The position numbers were made by a program, and so were the translations under genes. A stretch of 64,000 nucleotides of DNA from Thalassospira sp. Its GTDB lineage: Bacteria; Pseudomonadota; Alphaproteobacteria; Rhodospirillales; Thalassospiraceae. Numbering within the stretch: the stretch's first letter is position 1; each line of letters starts with the position of its first letter. The notes beneath the pieces are model-generated. The model had not been told where the DNA came from, did no database searches, and saw nothing but the letters and a program-made list of their open reading frames with translations. Positions 18,447 through 27,025 of the stretch are shown here, in pieces. Location: contig NZ_JAUYHK010000016.1 in NCBI RefSeq assembly GCF_030690045.1, positions 186,001 to 250,000 on the forward strand. Reading direction: 5' to 3'.

Positions 18447-19430
18447 ATGCTGTCACGTCGTTCGATGCTTAAAGGATCGCTTGCCGCCCTTGCCGCCGGG
18501 GCCGCCAGCGGGTCGGTCTTTGTGCCGTTGCTGGCACAGGCCAAGGCCCCGCTGGCCGGAACACAGGCCCCCGGATATTACCGCATGATGCTGGGCGATA
18601 TCGAAATTACCGCCCTGTCGGACGGGACCATCGCGCTACCCTTTAACGAACTTTATCTCAACACCACGCCGGAACATGTCGATCTGGCGCTGGCGGCGGC
18701 CTTTCGCGGCTCGCCCACCCATACCTCGGTCAATGCCTATTTGGTGAATTTCGGCGAACGGCTGGTGCTGCTGGATGCCGGAACCGGCGATATGTTCGGA
18801 CCGCAACTGGGCAAACTGCCTGCCAATTTGCGGGCGGCGGGTTATGCCCCGGACCAGATTGACGATATCGTCCTGACCCATATTCACACCGATCATTCCG
18901 GCGGGCTTGTTCTGAATGATCAGGTTGTTTTCCCCAATGCCATTGTGCATGCGCCCAGACGCGATGTCGATTTCTGGCTGGACCCGGCCCAAAAGGCCGC
19001 GGCATCCGATGATCTTAAACCGATGTTCGATCAGGCGGTTGCGGCCTGCCAACCCTATATCGATGCCGGGCGGTTCAAAACCTTTGACGATAATGCCGCC
19101 CCGTTGCCGGGTCTGGTTTCGTCCACCCTGCGCAACGGCCATACGCCGGGGCACAGTGCGCTGACCATCGAAAGCAAGGGTGAAAAATTTGTCTATTGGG
19201 GGGATATCACCCACGGCGATGTTTTGCAATTTGACGAACCGGGTGTCGCCATCGCCTTTGACATTGACTCCGATCAGGCCGTTCGCAGCCGTCAGGCAGC
19301 CTTTGACGAGGCCGTGGCCGAAAAATACTGGATCGCCGGGGCGCATATCGCCTTTCCGGGGATTGGTCATGTCCGCACCGATGCCACCAATTACGACTGG
19401 GTGCCGATGAATTATCGCGCCGATTTGTAA
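18447..19430 (+). CDS. Tat-exported MBL-fold metallo-hydrolase
   Basis: A 327-residue metallo-beta-lactamase-fold hydrolase. The leader MLSRRSMLKGSLAALAAGAA has a twin-arginine pattern (SRRSMLK) and a hydrophobic stretch, so export of the folded, metal-loaded protein is likely. The dinuclear zinc motif is HIHTDHSGG, with a later GHTPGHS histidine and a WGDITHGD aspartate. The fold and the leader recall AHL-lactonase/YtnP-like and organophosphate-type hydrolases; the substrate cannot be told. ATG 18447 follows AAGGAAAC. A divergent LysR gene is its likely regulator. Confidence 0.9.
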   Translation: MLSRRSMLKGSLAALAAGAASGSVFVPLLAQAKAPLAGTQAPGYYRMMLGDIEITALSDGTIALPFNELYLNTTPEHVDLALAAAFRGSPTHTSVNAYLVNFGERLVLLDAGTGDMFGPQLGKLPANLRAAGYAPDQIDDIVLTHIHTDHSGGLVLNDQVVFPNAIVHAPRRDVDFWLDPAQKAAASDDLKPMFDQAVAACQPYIDAGRFKTFDDNAAPLPGLVSSTLRNGHTPGHSALTIESKGEKFVYWGDITHGDVLQFDEPGVAIAFDIDSDQAVRSRQAAFDEAVAEKYWIAGAHIAFPGIGHVRTDATNYDWVPMNYRADL

Positions 19431-19441
19431 TCAGGAATGTA

Positions 19442-19467
19442 ACGGGCGGCACCACGATGCCGCCCGT
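19442..19467. terminator. Bidirectional hairpin between convergent genes
   Basis: A perfect ten-base-pair stem, ACGGGCGGCA/TGCCGCCCGT, with a six-base loop lies between the stops of the metallo-hydrolase gene (19430) and puuD (19484). No clean U tract follows on either strand, so it is a weaker terminator candidate. Confidence 0.5.
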
Positions 19468-19483
19468 GATCCGTTTTGCCGGG

Positions 19484-20680
19484 TTATTCCGGCATCCCCG
19501 CCCGGATCCAGCGACCGAGATCGCCCCGTTCCGCGTCGGTCATTTCCGTCATATTGCCCAGCGGCATGGCCCGGCCAATCACCGCCTGCGCCAGAATGCG
19601 TTGCGCATTGGCGTGGATCTGATCGAGATCATCAAACATCACCCCCGATGGGGCCTCGTCAAAACCTTCGTCGGTTGGATGTGACGAATGGCAACTGGCG
19701 CAGCGGGTCTGAATGATTTCAATCGCCTTGCCCGATGCAATCACATCCGCCCCGGCATGGGATGCGGCATTCGGATCATAGGACGCAAACATCGCCAGAA
19801 TGGCCATGCCAACCCCGGCGGCGGGCAATTGCCATGCAATCGCCCGGCCCTGCCCGCCGGCATTACGGGTGTTGAAAAAATGCCGGACCAGACCGCCAAT
19901 GATCAGGATCAGGCCGACAATCACCCATGACAGATCATGGGAAAACAGCATCGGGTAATGGTTGCTGATCATCATCAGCAAGACCGGCAGGGTCAGGTAA
20001 TTATTGTGGGTGGAACGCTGTTTGGCCTGCAAGCCCAGTTTGGGGTCGGGTTTTTCCCCGGCCAGAAGGCTGGCGACGACTTTTTTCTGATTGGGAATGA
20101 TGATGACAAAGACATTGGCCGCCATGATCGTGCCCAGCATCGCGCCCACATGAATGAAGGCACCCCGCCCGCTGAACACATGGGTAAACAGCCAGGACGC
20201 CGCCAGCGCCAGCACAAACACCCCGACCGCCAGTGTCCCGGTATTTTTGCCAATCGCGCTTTTGCACATCACATCATAAATCACCCAGCCCGCGATCAGG
20301 CTTAGCAAACTGATAATGATCGCATCCCATTTGCCCAGCGGCAAAACCGACGGATCGATCAGATAGCTTTCGGCACTCCAGTAATACATCGTCACCAGCA
20401 GGGCAAAGCCGGTCAGCCAGGTGAAATAGGCCTCGTATTTGAACCAGTGCAAATCGGGCGGCATGGTTGTGGGGGCGACCATCCATTTATTGACATGGTA
20501 AAACCCGCCGCCATGCACCAGCCAGGCATCGCCATATACGCCGTCTTCCATGCCCGGACGCTTGCGCAGCGATAAATCCAGCCAGACAAAATAGAAAGAA
20601 GACCCGATCCACGCGATGCCGGTAATCAGATGCGCCCAGCGCAATATCAGATTGATCCAGTCCTGAAATGCAATTTCCAC
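19484..20680 (-). CDS. puuD: Membrane-bound cytochrome c urate oxidase PuuD
   Basis: Integral membrane urate hydroxylase of 398 residues that makes 5-hydroxyisourate and passes electrons to a fused cytochrome c. The start MEIAFQDWINLILRWAHLIT, the GIAWIGSSFYFVWLD helix and HVNKWMVAPTTMPPDLHWFK are characteristic PuuD features. About eight hydrophobic helices follow, and then a C-terminal haem domain with CASCH at 327-331 and a likely axial methionine in AMPLGNMT. No uricase (PucL) is in the window, so this respiratory enzyme fills the urate step between Xdh and UraH. Confidence 0.95.
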   Translation of the reverse strand: MEIAFQDWINLILRWAHLITGIAWIGSSFYFVWLDLSLRKRPGMEDGVYGDAWLVHGGGFYHVNKWMVAPTTMPPDLHWFKYEAYFTWLTGFALLVTMYYWSAESYLIDPSVLPLGKWDAIIISLLSLIAGWVIYDVMCKSAIGKNTGTLAVGVFVLALAASWLFTHVFSGRGAFIHVGAMLGTIMAANVFVIIIPNQKKVVASLLAGEKPDPKLGLQAKQRSTHNNYLTLPVLLMMISNHYPMLFSHDLSWVIVGLILIIGGLVRHFFNTRNAGGQGRAIAWQLPAAGVGMAILAMFASYDPNAASHAGADVIASGKAIEIIQTRCASCHSSHPTDEGFDEAPSGVMFDDLDQIHANAQRILAQAVIGRAMPLGNMTEMTDAERGDLGRWIRAGMPE

Positions 20681-20736
20681 CTGCTCTCCCTCCGTCTGAC
20701 CGGCAACCGGCCCCGCCCCTGATATCCGTTTTGCCT

Positions 20737-20752
20737 TGCAAGACCCGTGCAG
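20737..20752 (-). promoter_or_regulatory. Weak sigma-54-like promoter before puuD
   Basis: The minus strand reads CTGCACGGGTCTTGCA, with a perfect TTGCA at -12 and correct spacing but TG instead of GG at -24. It lies 57 bases before the puuD start. It is plausible but poor; a chance match is quite possible. Confidence 0.25.
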
Positions 20753-20801
20753 GCAATCTTTCTGAATTTTTCCAGATCGTATTTTCCTAACACAGCCCCC
20801 G

Positions 20802-20830
20802 TGCCCGCCCTATTATTTAGGGTACGGGCA
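20802..20830. promoter_or_regulatory. Interrupted inverted repeat in the puuD/LysR divergent region
   Basis: Outer arms TGCCCG/CGGGCA and inner arms CCCTA/TAGGG flank a TTATT centre, with a two-base bulge (TA). It sits about 90 bases before the LysR start and about 120 before puuD, where a LysR operator would be expected. Function is inferred. Confidence 0.35.
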
Positions 20831-20917
20831 TAATCGAAATGACTTTCAAGTTATTTTTTAAAATGGCACAGTGGCGGCAAAACAAACAAGATAGCGACAG
20901 AGTGAGAGGCAGGCCCC

Positions 20918-21832
20918 ATGTCCGATTTTGAGGACATCCAGATTTTTGTCCGGGTGGCGGAACTTGGCAATCTTTCGGGGGCCGGGCGCGAATTGCGTCA
21001 TTCGGCCGCCGTGGTATCGAACCGCATTGCGCGGCTGGAAGAACGCCTTGGCGTCCGGTTGTTGAACCGCACCACCCGGCGCGTCAGCCTGACGACCGAA
21101 GGGGATGTTTATTACCGGCATTGCCTGCGCATTCTGGCGGAAATGGAAGAAGCCGAAAACGCCATTGCCAATCAGAAAAACACCACGCGCGGCCCGGTAA
21201 CCCTGACCTGCCCGGTGGCGTTCGGCAATAAATTCGTCGCCCCGATCATCCCGAAATTTGTTGAAAAGAACCCCGATGTGCAAATGCGCCTGCATTTGTC
21301 CGACCGGCTGTTTGATTTGCTGCAGGACAAGGTCGATGTTGCAATCCGCATTGCCGATCTGAAGGAAAGTTCGCTGATTGTGCGCAAACTGGCGTCCAAC
21401 CGCCGGGTTCTGGTCGCAAGCCCGGCCTATTTGAAACGGCATGGCACGCCGGTAATACCCACCGATTTGTTGCAGCATAACTGCCTGTTGTTGCGGTTTC
21501 CCGGATCGCGGCAATTTCAATGGGTTCTGAACGGCCCCGATACCGAGGGCCCGGTGACCCTGTCGGTTTCCGGATCGATGGATTCCGATAATGGCGAGGT
21601 CCTGACGCGCTGGTGCCTTGACGGACATGGTATTGCCCTGAAATCGATGTGGGATGTGGGCGATCTGATTGCAGACGGGCGTCTTGTGACCATCCTTCCG
21701 GATTATACCCCGCCCGCCCATGCGGTTTATGCGCTGTATCCCGAAAACCGTTATTTGCCGACGCGGGTTCGCGCCCTTGTCGATTTTCTGGTCGGTGAAT
21801 TTGGCGGCACCCCGCCGTGGGAGAAGGGTTAG
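20918..21832 (+). CDS. LysR-type regulator
   Basis: A 304-residue LysR protein of the CrgA/DsdC-like branch. It starts MSDFEDIQIFVRVAELGNLS, and the helix-turn-helix GAGRELRHSAAVVSNRIARL is followed by LEERLGVRLLNRTTRRVSLT. The effector domain contains VTLTCPVAFGNKFVAPIIPKF and DVAIRIADLKESSLIVRKL, both common in this branch. It diverges from puuD with about 240 bases between, so it may control urate oxidation, but this branch often acts on unlinked genes. It converges with the mazF-like gene, with a four-base overlap of stops. Confidence 0.92.
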   Translation: MSDFEDIQIFVRVAELGNLSGAGRELRHSAAVVSNRIARLEERLGVRLLNRTTRRVSLTTEGDVYYRHCLRILAEMEEAENAIANQKNTTRGPVTLTCPVAFGNKFVAPIIPKFVEKNPDVQMRLHLSDRLFDLLQDKVDVAIRIADLKESSLIVRKLASNRRVLVASPAYLKRHGTPVIPTDLLQHNCLLLRFPGSRQFQWVLNGPDTEGPVTLSVSGSMDSDNGEVLTRWCLDGHGIALKSMWDVGDLIADGRLVTILPDYTPPAHAVYALYPENRYLPTRVRALVDFLVGEFGGTPPWEKG

Positions 21833-22161
21833 GCAAAGCCCAGAAACAGCGCCAGAGACTGATTGACCGCCAGCATATTATCGTCGTCAAGGCGGCCTAT
21901 CACCTTGCCAACCCGTTCAATGCGGACCGACATGATTTTGTCGATCATGATCTGTGTCGGTTTGCGCAAACCGTTCACAGGCGACGGCACAATATCAAGC
22001 CGAATGATCGGGGCGGTGATGATGGTGCCTGACAAAAGCAGAACCGTGACGGTCCCGATGGCCGGAAAAGCATCGGCCTGAATGATCAGGGCCGGGCGGG
22101 GTTTCCCGAAATCTCCGGGAATGGCGACCGTTACCAGATCACCCCGCTTTACGCCTGCCAT
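21829..22161 (-). CDS. MazF/PemK-family toxin
   Basis: A 110-residue probable mRNA interferase. The fold starts MAGVKRGDLVTVAIPGDFGK, with the conserved KPRPALIIQ segment, a VLLLSGTI strand, and KPTQIMIDKIMSVRIERVGK near the end, all typical of the MazF/CcdB barrel. It overlaps the antitoxin gene by 13 bases and comes second, the usual order. Toxicity is expected from the family, not shown. Confidence 0.9.
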   Translation of the reverse strand: MAGVKRGDLVTVAIPGDFGKPRPALIIQADAFPAIGTVTVLLLSGTIITAPIIRLDIVPSPVNGLRKPTQIMIDKIMSVRIERVGKVIGRLDDDNMLAVNQSLALFLGFA

Positions 22162-22373
22162 TCATCATCCATATCGGCAAGGGCTGCATCCATAAAATCG
22201 GCCAGATCACGATCTTCGGCTTCGGCCTTGGCCACTACCAGACATTGCCGACGGCATTCTTCGGCAAAACCGGGGCGGCGGGTGTCTGGCACCCAAATTT
22301 GAATCGGGCGCAGACCGGCGGCGCGCAAGGCTGCCCGGTGCTTTTTGACTCTTTCCGATACCGATGCAACCAT
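22149..22373 (-). CDS. MazE-like antitoxin (DUF3018 family)
   Basis: A 74-residue antitoxin. It reads MVASVSERVKKHRAALRAAG, then LRPIQIWVPDTRRPGFAEEC, a DUF3018 hallmark, and an acidic toxin-binding tail (EAEDRDLADFMDAALADMDD). ATG 22373 with GGAGGAT just upstream was chosen; the frame is open further but would run over the palindromic operator. It forms an operon with the MazF-like toxin. Confidence 0.9.
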   Translation of the reverse strand: MVASVSERVKKHRAALRAAGLRPIQIWVPDTRRPGFAEECRRQCLVVAKAEAEDRDLADFMDAALADMDDEWQA

Positions 22374-22390
22374 CAATCCATCCTCCGAAA

Positions 22391-22429
22391 CGTTACATGT
22401 AACGTAACCGGAAGATGAAGAATTGTCAA
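22391..22429 (-). promoter_or_regulatory. Promoter and operator of the toxin-antitoxin operon
   Basis: A perfect 14-base palindrome, CGTTACATGTAACG, at 22391-22404 lies 18 bases before the antitoxin start. A minus-strand promoter has its -35 TTGACA at 22424-22429 and, after 17 bases, -10 TACGTT at 22401-22406, which overlaps the palindrome. Binding of the antitoxin there would block the promoter; autoregulation is the norm for this family. Confidence 0.7.
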
Positions 22430-22435
22430 TGAAAG

Positions 22436-23473
22436 TCACGTTTTGGCTTGTGACAGATAGCCGCCCAGAACCCCGGCGACATTTTGCCCGATCACATCAT
22501 GGGCATAGCCGCCTTCCATCACAAACAGGGTTTTCAGGCCCAGACGGCCAATCATCTGACCGATGCGGTTGAAATCATCGGTCACCAGTTTGAAATCGCA
22601 AATCGGTTCGGCTTCGTGGGCATCAACGCCCAGGGCGACCACCAGGGCATCGGCCTGAAATCCCAGGATTTTTTGCATGGCGCGGGCAAAGGCCTGTGAC
22701 CAGCCGCCAAAATCGGTTCCGCCCGGCAGGGGGATATTCAGATTGGCGCCCTGCCCGTCCAGCCGCCCGGTTTCGTCGGCAAAGCCCAGAAAAAACGGAA
22801 AATGGTCTTTGGGATCGGCATGGATTGAAACCGTCAGGACATCGGCCCGTTCATAGAAAATATCCTGCGTGCCATTGCCGTGATGATAATCGACATCCAG
22901 CACAACAATCTTTTTTGCGCCTTTGTCGCGCATATACTGTGCGGCGATGGCGCAATTATTCAAAAAACAATATCCGCCATAGCGGTTGGCATGGGCATGA
23001 TGCCCCGGCGGACGTGTCAGGGCAAAGGCCGCCTCGCCATCCTTCATCACGGCATCGGCCGCCGACACCACGGTTTGCGCCCCCCAATAAGCCGCCTTCC
23101 ATGTGCCCGGCGTGATCGGCGTATCGGATGAAAAGGCATATTGCCCCAGCCGCGCACTGATATGGGTCGGCGCGCCCCCGGCAAGCCCGGCGGTCGGCCA
23201 GATATAGGGAAAGGCATCGCCGGTATGGCCTGCGGCCTGCCAGTCGCGCCATGCGTTTTCGATAAAGGCCAGATAGGCGGGATCATGAATGGCGGTTATC
23301 GGTGCCATGCCATGATCGGCCGGATCAACCAGTTGCGCCTTGACCGCCAGCGCCACCGCATCGCGGATCAGGCCCATGCGCCGGGCATTGTCAAAACACG
23401 GCACCATGCGCCCGTGATGCATTTCCCCCTGCCCGTCATGGGCATCGTGGCTGGAATTGAAAAAAACGCGCAT
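22436..23473 (-). CDS. Histone-deacetylase-fold amidohydrolase, acetylpolyamine amidohydrolase-like
   Basis: A 345-residue zinc enzyme of the arginase/deacetylase fold. It starts MRVFFNSSHDAHDGQGEMHH and has the catalytic pair in RPPGHHAH, the zinc aspartate and histidine in LDVDYHHGNGTQD, and a late GVDAHEAEP zinc aspartate. The opening and the loop FSSDTPITPGTWKAAYWGAQ match acetylpolyamine amidohydrolases (Mycoplana AphA type), which release acetate from acetylputrescine and related amines. Substrate is inferred. No polyamine transporter is adjacent. Confidence 0.88.
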   Translation of the reverse strand: MRVFFNSSHDAHDGQGEMHHGRMVPCFDNARRMGLIRDAVALAVKAQLVDPADHGMAPITAIHDPAYLAFIENAWRDWQAAGHTGDAFPYIWPTAGLAGGAPTHISARLGQYAFSSDTPITPGTWKAAYWGAQTVVSAADAVMKDGEAAFALTRPPGHHAHANRYGGYCFLNNCAIAAQYMRDKGAKKIVVLDVDYHHGNGTQDIFYERADVLTVSIHADPKDHFPFFLGFADETGRLDGQGANLNIPLPGGTDFGGWSQAFARAMQKILGFQADALVVALGVDAHEAEPICDFKLVTDDFNRIGQMIGRLGLKTLFVMEGGYAHDVIGQNVAGVLGGYLSQAKT

Positions 23474-23490
23474 GGCGATACTCCTTCAAC

Positions 23491-23520
23491 AAAAACGTCC
23501 GGCACGGTTCGGGCCGGACG
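23491..23520 (-). terminator. Terminator of the PAS/chemoreceptor operon
   Basis: An eight-base-pair perfect stem, CGTCCGGC/GCCGGACG, with a nine-base loop is followed on the minus strand by TTTTTGTT. It lies between the chemoreceptor stop (23550) and the amidohydrolase start (23473), so the two are separate transcription units. Confidence 0.85.
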
Positions 23521-23549
23521 CTTGTGCATGGCACAGGACCCGAAGGATG

Positions 23550-24725
23550 TTATTTCCGCGACGAGGTATAAAGCAAGTCCGCAATATCATCGAGGAACCC
23601 GCCCAGCTGGGTGCGCAGCGTATCGGCCTGCCGGGCGAGCCTTGCGGCCATTTCGCGGGTGGTTTCGGCGGCATGGCCGGTTTTCATCGCCATATCGGAA
23701 ACGGCCGTGATGTTTTCCGTCACATTGCGCGACCCGGACGATGCCTGTTCGACACTGTGGGTAATGTCGCCCGACAGGGCCGATTGCGTATCGACATTGT
23801 TTGAAATCAGGTCGGACCGTGCCGCCAGATCGTCAATCACACTGGCGATTTCGCGGATCGAGCCCACCGACATTTCAATCGCATTCTGAATGTCGCGGAC
23901 CTTTTCCTCGATTGATTCTGTTGCCTTGCTGGTCTGATTGGCAAGCCCCTTGACCTCGTTGGCGACCACGGCAAAGCCCTTGCCTGCTTCGCCGGCACGC
24001 GCCGCCTCAATCGTTGCATTCAGGGCCAGAAGATTGGTCTGGGCGGCAATATCGCGGATAAAGCTGACCACCTCGACAATTTCCACCGCCGCGGTTTCCA
24101 ACTGCCCGATCCGGCCATCGGTTTCCTGGGCCAGACCATTGGCACGATGGGCAATATCAACAGATTCGCGGGCCTGTTCGGACACGGTGCGGATCGACTG
24201 GTTCAGTTCCTCGGACGCGCTGGAAACGCTTGAGACATTATCGGCGGTCTGTTGGGCCGCGGCGGCAACATTGGTTGAGCGCGTGCTGGTTTCATGGGCG
24301 ATCCTGTTGGCATCGTTTGAGGCCTGTTCCAAGGCGCCCGACGCATCGGCAATCTGATCGACCGCATCAAAGGACCCGCTGCGGAATTCTTCGACTTTTT
24401 TCTGGAAACCCGACAATTTATGTTCAATCGACGCCGTGGCGGCATTGATCTTTTTGGCCGAGACCAGGTAATTGCCGACCAGACCGGTTTCAACGATGCG
24501 ACGGTAATAACGGTTTTCGCTGACTGCGCCCATCGAGGCGGCACTTTCGCGCAAAAACGCATCATTGCGATCAATCAGCCGGTTGATGGCATTAAACAGG
24601 TCGCGCATATCGGGATGGCTGTCGATATGGGTGATGCGGGCTTCGTAATCGCCCCGCGCCGCCGCCTCGACCACATCCAGCGCCTTTTTGATACCTGATT
24701 TATGGGAACCGCCAAACAGGGACAT
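23550..24725 (-). CDS. Soluble methyl-accepting chemotaxis protein
   Basis: A 391-residue chemoreceptor without a transmembrane segment or signal peptide. A charged N-terminal part of about 110 residues contains [12 protein letters not shown] and [16 protein letters not shown]. It leads into the long signalling coiled coil with the hairpin-tip motif [20 protein letters not shown] and then [23 protein letters not shown] 24725 follows CGAGGT; an in-frame TTG at 24731 is less likely. The partner PAS gene is 23 bases upstream in the same operon, so the pair may act as a split Aer-like energy sensor. Confidence 0.93.
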   Translation of the reverse strand: MSLFGGSHKSGIKKALDVVEAAARGDYEARITHIDSHPDMRDLFNAINRLIDRNDAFLRESAASMGAVSENRYYRRIVETGLVGNYLVSAKKINAATASIEHKLSGFQKKVEEFRSGSFDAVDQIADASGALEQASNDANRIAHETSTRSTNVAAAAQQTADNVSSVSSASEELNQSIRTVSEQARESVDIAHRANGLAQETDGRIGQLETAAVEIVEVVSFIRDIAAQTNLLALNATIEAARAGEAGKGFAVVANEVKGLANQTSKATESIEEKVRDIQNAIEMSVGSIREIASVIDDLAARSDLISNNVDTQSALSGDITHSVEQASSGSRNVTENITAVSDMAMKTGHAAETTREMAARLARQADTLRTQLGGFLDDIADLLYTSSRK

Positions 24726-24748
24726 CTTCAAACCTCGACTTTCTGGGA

Positions 24749-25282
24749 TTACAGGCTTTGCACAAACTGGTCATAGCTGACACCGGCACTTTGCAGTTTG
24801 GCGACAACGGCCTCCATCGCGGCATTCATGCCATCCTTGCGATTGGCGTGGCTTTCTTCGATTTTGCGCAACTGGGCATAAAGCGGCTTGATCACGTCAT
24901 TCACCACCCTGGGGTCCACCACCCGACGGCTGGAATGATAGCCAATGATCGCACCTTTTTGATCAAAACTGGGCGTGACATGGGCATAGACCCAGTAATG
25001 ATCGCCGTTTTTTGCCATATTGATCACATAGGCGAAAATTTCGCGCCCGGCCGATATTTCATCCCATAACAGTTTGAAAACACAGCGCGGCATATCCGGA
25101 TGACGGATCAGGGAATGCGGCTGCCCCAGAATTTCGCTTTCGCGATAACCGGCGATTTTCAGGAAAACATCATTGGCGTAAGTCACCCGGCCTTTAAGAT
25201 CGGTCTTGCTGACAATCAGCTCGTCGGCCGCAAAATGCCGTTCCTTGCCGGTTGGTGTCGGTTTTTTCAGTGTCTCGGTCAC
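24749..25282 (-). CDS. Aer-type PAS domain protein
   Basis: A 177-residue cytosolic protein with one PAS domain (about residues 20-125). It shows the Aer-like pattern [35 protein letters not shown], and [20 protein letters not shown], the FAD-binding type of PAS found in aerotaxis proteins. A helical tail of about 50 residues follows, with no membrane helix or output domain. It lies 23 bases before the soluble chemoreceptor gene, which probably provides the output. FAD binding is inferred from the family. Confidence 0.92.
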   Translation of the reverse strand: MTETLKKPTPTGKERHFAADELIVSKTDLKGRVTYANDVFLKIAGYRESEILGQPHSLIRHPDMPRCVFKLLWDEISAGREIFAYVINMAKNGDHYWVYAHVTPSFDQKGAIIGYHSSRRVVDPRVVNDVIKPLYAQLRKIEESHANRKDGMNAAMEAVVAKLQSAGVSYDQFVQSL

Positions 25283-25490
25283 GTTTCCACCCCGATTGCC
25301 CTGTCTGACGGCGTATCATGCCGTCTTGTATCGTGCCTGTGATGTTCGCATAACATGTTGGAACACAGCCATGAAGACTTAATTGTCGAATTATTATAAA
25401 CGAGTTCAGGGGACGGACCCATGAATAAAAATATCTTTGGCGACCGCGAATTTACCGTCATCATGGTGCTTTCATTGATTGGGGTATGGC

Positions 25491-25868
25491 ATGAGCAAGG
25501 ATTTGCGCGATTTTCCCTATCGGGTTGTTATTCACGAAAAACGTTCGGCGCAACTGGTGCTGGACTGGCTCGATAAAAACATCCGGTCGGATCGCTGGAC
25601 CATGGGTATTCGCAATATCGAATTGCCCCGCGCCCAACAATCGGCACCGTTTGTCGATATGGTGATTTATTTCTCCCGGCGTGATGACATGGAACTGTTT
25701 CGCGAAAAATGGTCGGGCAAGGCGCGGAGCAAAAAGGTCAAATTACGGTTTCTGCGCGCCGCCCTGTATGCCCTGTGTCATCCGCGTTCCGACATGGTGT
25801 TTTACGAAGAAGTCGAACCCGCCCCCAAAAAACCGGATGAAAAATCCGGCCTTGTCGATAGCCTTTAA
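25491..25868 (+). CDS. Hypothetical protein
   Basis: A 125-residue protein of unknown family, soluble and rich in charged residues (MSKDLRDFPYRVVIHEKRSA, then MDMVIYFSRR-like and FREKWSGKARSKKVKLRFLR segments). It ends with a Pro/Lys-rich tail. There is no signal peptide. ATG 25491 was chosen from the GGGG purine run before it; another in-frame start exists at 25479. It diverges from the PAS gene by about 200 bases, and its stop overlaps that of the adenine deaminase gene by four bases. No function can be given. Confidence 0.7.
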   Translation: MSKDLRDFPYRVVIHEKRSAQLVLDWLDKNIRSDRWTMGIRNIELPRAQQSAPFVDMVIYFSRRDDMELFREKWSGKARSKKVKLRFLRAALYALCHPRSDMVFYEEVEPAPKKPDEKSGLVDSL

Positions 25869-26878
25869 AGGGTGGCAACGGCCCGGTCAAAATCGCGCAA
25901 CAGGTCGCTTTTGCGATCTTCATCGCAAAAGGCGGCGACAAAGCCATTGCGGGCCAGCCCGACAATTTCATCGCGGCCCAGCGACAGGGCCTGATCCAGG
26001 GCATTGAAATTATCGTTCATATAGCCGCCAAAATAGGCCGGATCATCGGAATTGAGCGTCGCCACCAATCCGGCATCCAGCATGCGCTGGATCGGATGTT
26101 TTTTCAAATCCGGCACAACGCACAGGCGCTGATTGGACAGCGGACAAACCGTCAATGGCATTTTGTCCCGCGCCAGTCTGCGCACCAGTTCCTTGTCTTC
26201 CAGCGCCCGGTTGCCGTGATCAATCCGGTCAACACCCAGAACATCAATCGCTTCCCACACATATTCCGGCGGGCCTTCTTCACCGGCATGCGCCACCAGT
26301 TTGAACCCGGCATCCCGCGCCCGGCGAAAGACATTTTTGAATTTTGACGGTGGATGACCCAGTTCGGAACTGTCCAGCCCGACGCCGACAATCCTGTCGC
26401 GATAATTCAAGGCCAGATCCAGCATGCGTTCGGCGTCGTCTTCGTCCAGATGACGCAGGAAACACATGATGATTTCATGCGAAATGCCAAATTCATCAAA
26501 CCCGGCCTCAAGCCCGCGGGACACCCCGTCAAACACCGTTTTAAAATCAACACCCCGGCTGACATGACCCTGCGGATCAAAAAAGATTTCGGTATGGCGG
26601 ACATTGTCATCGGCGCAATGTTTCAGATAGGCATAGGTCAGATCGAAATAATCCTGTTCGGTCATCAGGGCGGACATGCCCTGATAATACAGATCAAGAA
26701 AATCCTGCAAATTCGAGAATTGATAGGCCGCACCGGTTTCCTCGACACTGGCATAAGGCAATTTGACGCCATTGCGACCCGCCAGGTCAAACATCATTTC
26801 GGGTTCAAGACTGCCTTCGATATGGATGTGAAGTTCGGTCTTGGGCAGGGCTGCGATCAGGCTTTCATGATGCGCCAT
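25865..26878 (-). CDS. Adenine deaminase (adenosine-deaminase-fold)
   Basis: Cytosolic zinc enzyme of 337 residues that turns adenine into hypoxanthine and ammonia. It has the zinc motif TELHIHIEGS, the GVGLDSSELGHPPSKF segment, HAGEEG, RIDHGNRALED and SLNSDDP-like LNSDDPAYFG. The SSELGHPP form and the SNQRLCVVPDLKKHP segment fit the adenine-deaminase branch better than the adenosine branch, although the line between them is thin. Next to the nucleoside transporter and xdh genes, either substrate would feed purine breakdown. Confidence 0.88.
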   Translation of the reverse strand: MAHHESLIAALPKTELHIHIEGSLEPEMMFDLAGRNGVKLPYASVEETGAAYQFSNLQDFLDLYYQGMSALMTEQDYFDLTYAYLKHCADDNVRHTEIFFDPQGHVSRGVDFKTVFDGVSRGLEAGFDEFGISHEIIMCFLRHLDEDDAERMLDLALNYRDRIVGVGLDSSELGHPPSKFKNVFRRARDAGFKLVAHAGEEGPPEYVWEAIDVLGVDRIDHGNRALEDKELVRRLARDKMPLTVCPLSNQRLCVVPDLKKHPIQRMLDAGLVATLNSDDPAYFGGYMNDNFNALDQALSLGRDEIVGLARNGFVAAFCDEDRKSDLLRDFDRAVATL

Positions 26879-26969
26879 TCTGTTTTCTCCTTATCCTGAA
26901 AATCGGTTTGACCCAGTATATAGCGCGTCCTTGCCCCGGGATGCCATGCCGCCGTTATGGCCGGAAACG

Positions 26970-27008
26970 AAAACCCCGCATCCGGTTCAGTTACGAATGC
27001 GGGGTTTT
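26970..27008. terminator. Terminator of the purine/nucleoside transporter operon
   Basis: Long arms AAACCCCGCAT (26971-26981) and ATGCGGGGTTTT (26997-27008) form a stem with a 15-base loop just past the BMP gene stop at 27026. Both directions have A/T tracts, so it may act on both strands. Confidence 0.85.
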
Positions 27009-27025
27009 GTCACGAACCGTTCTGC

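Noticed and set aside
25421..25576. Fifty-one-codon frame starting ATGAATAAAAATATC upstream of the hypothetical gene at 25491
   Set aside because: It has a fair start, but it overlaps the larger gene in another frame and looks random after about 25 residues. A leader peptide cannot be ruled out but is not supported.
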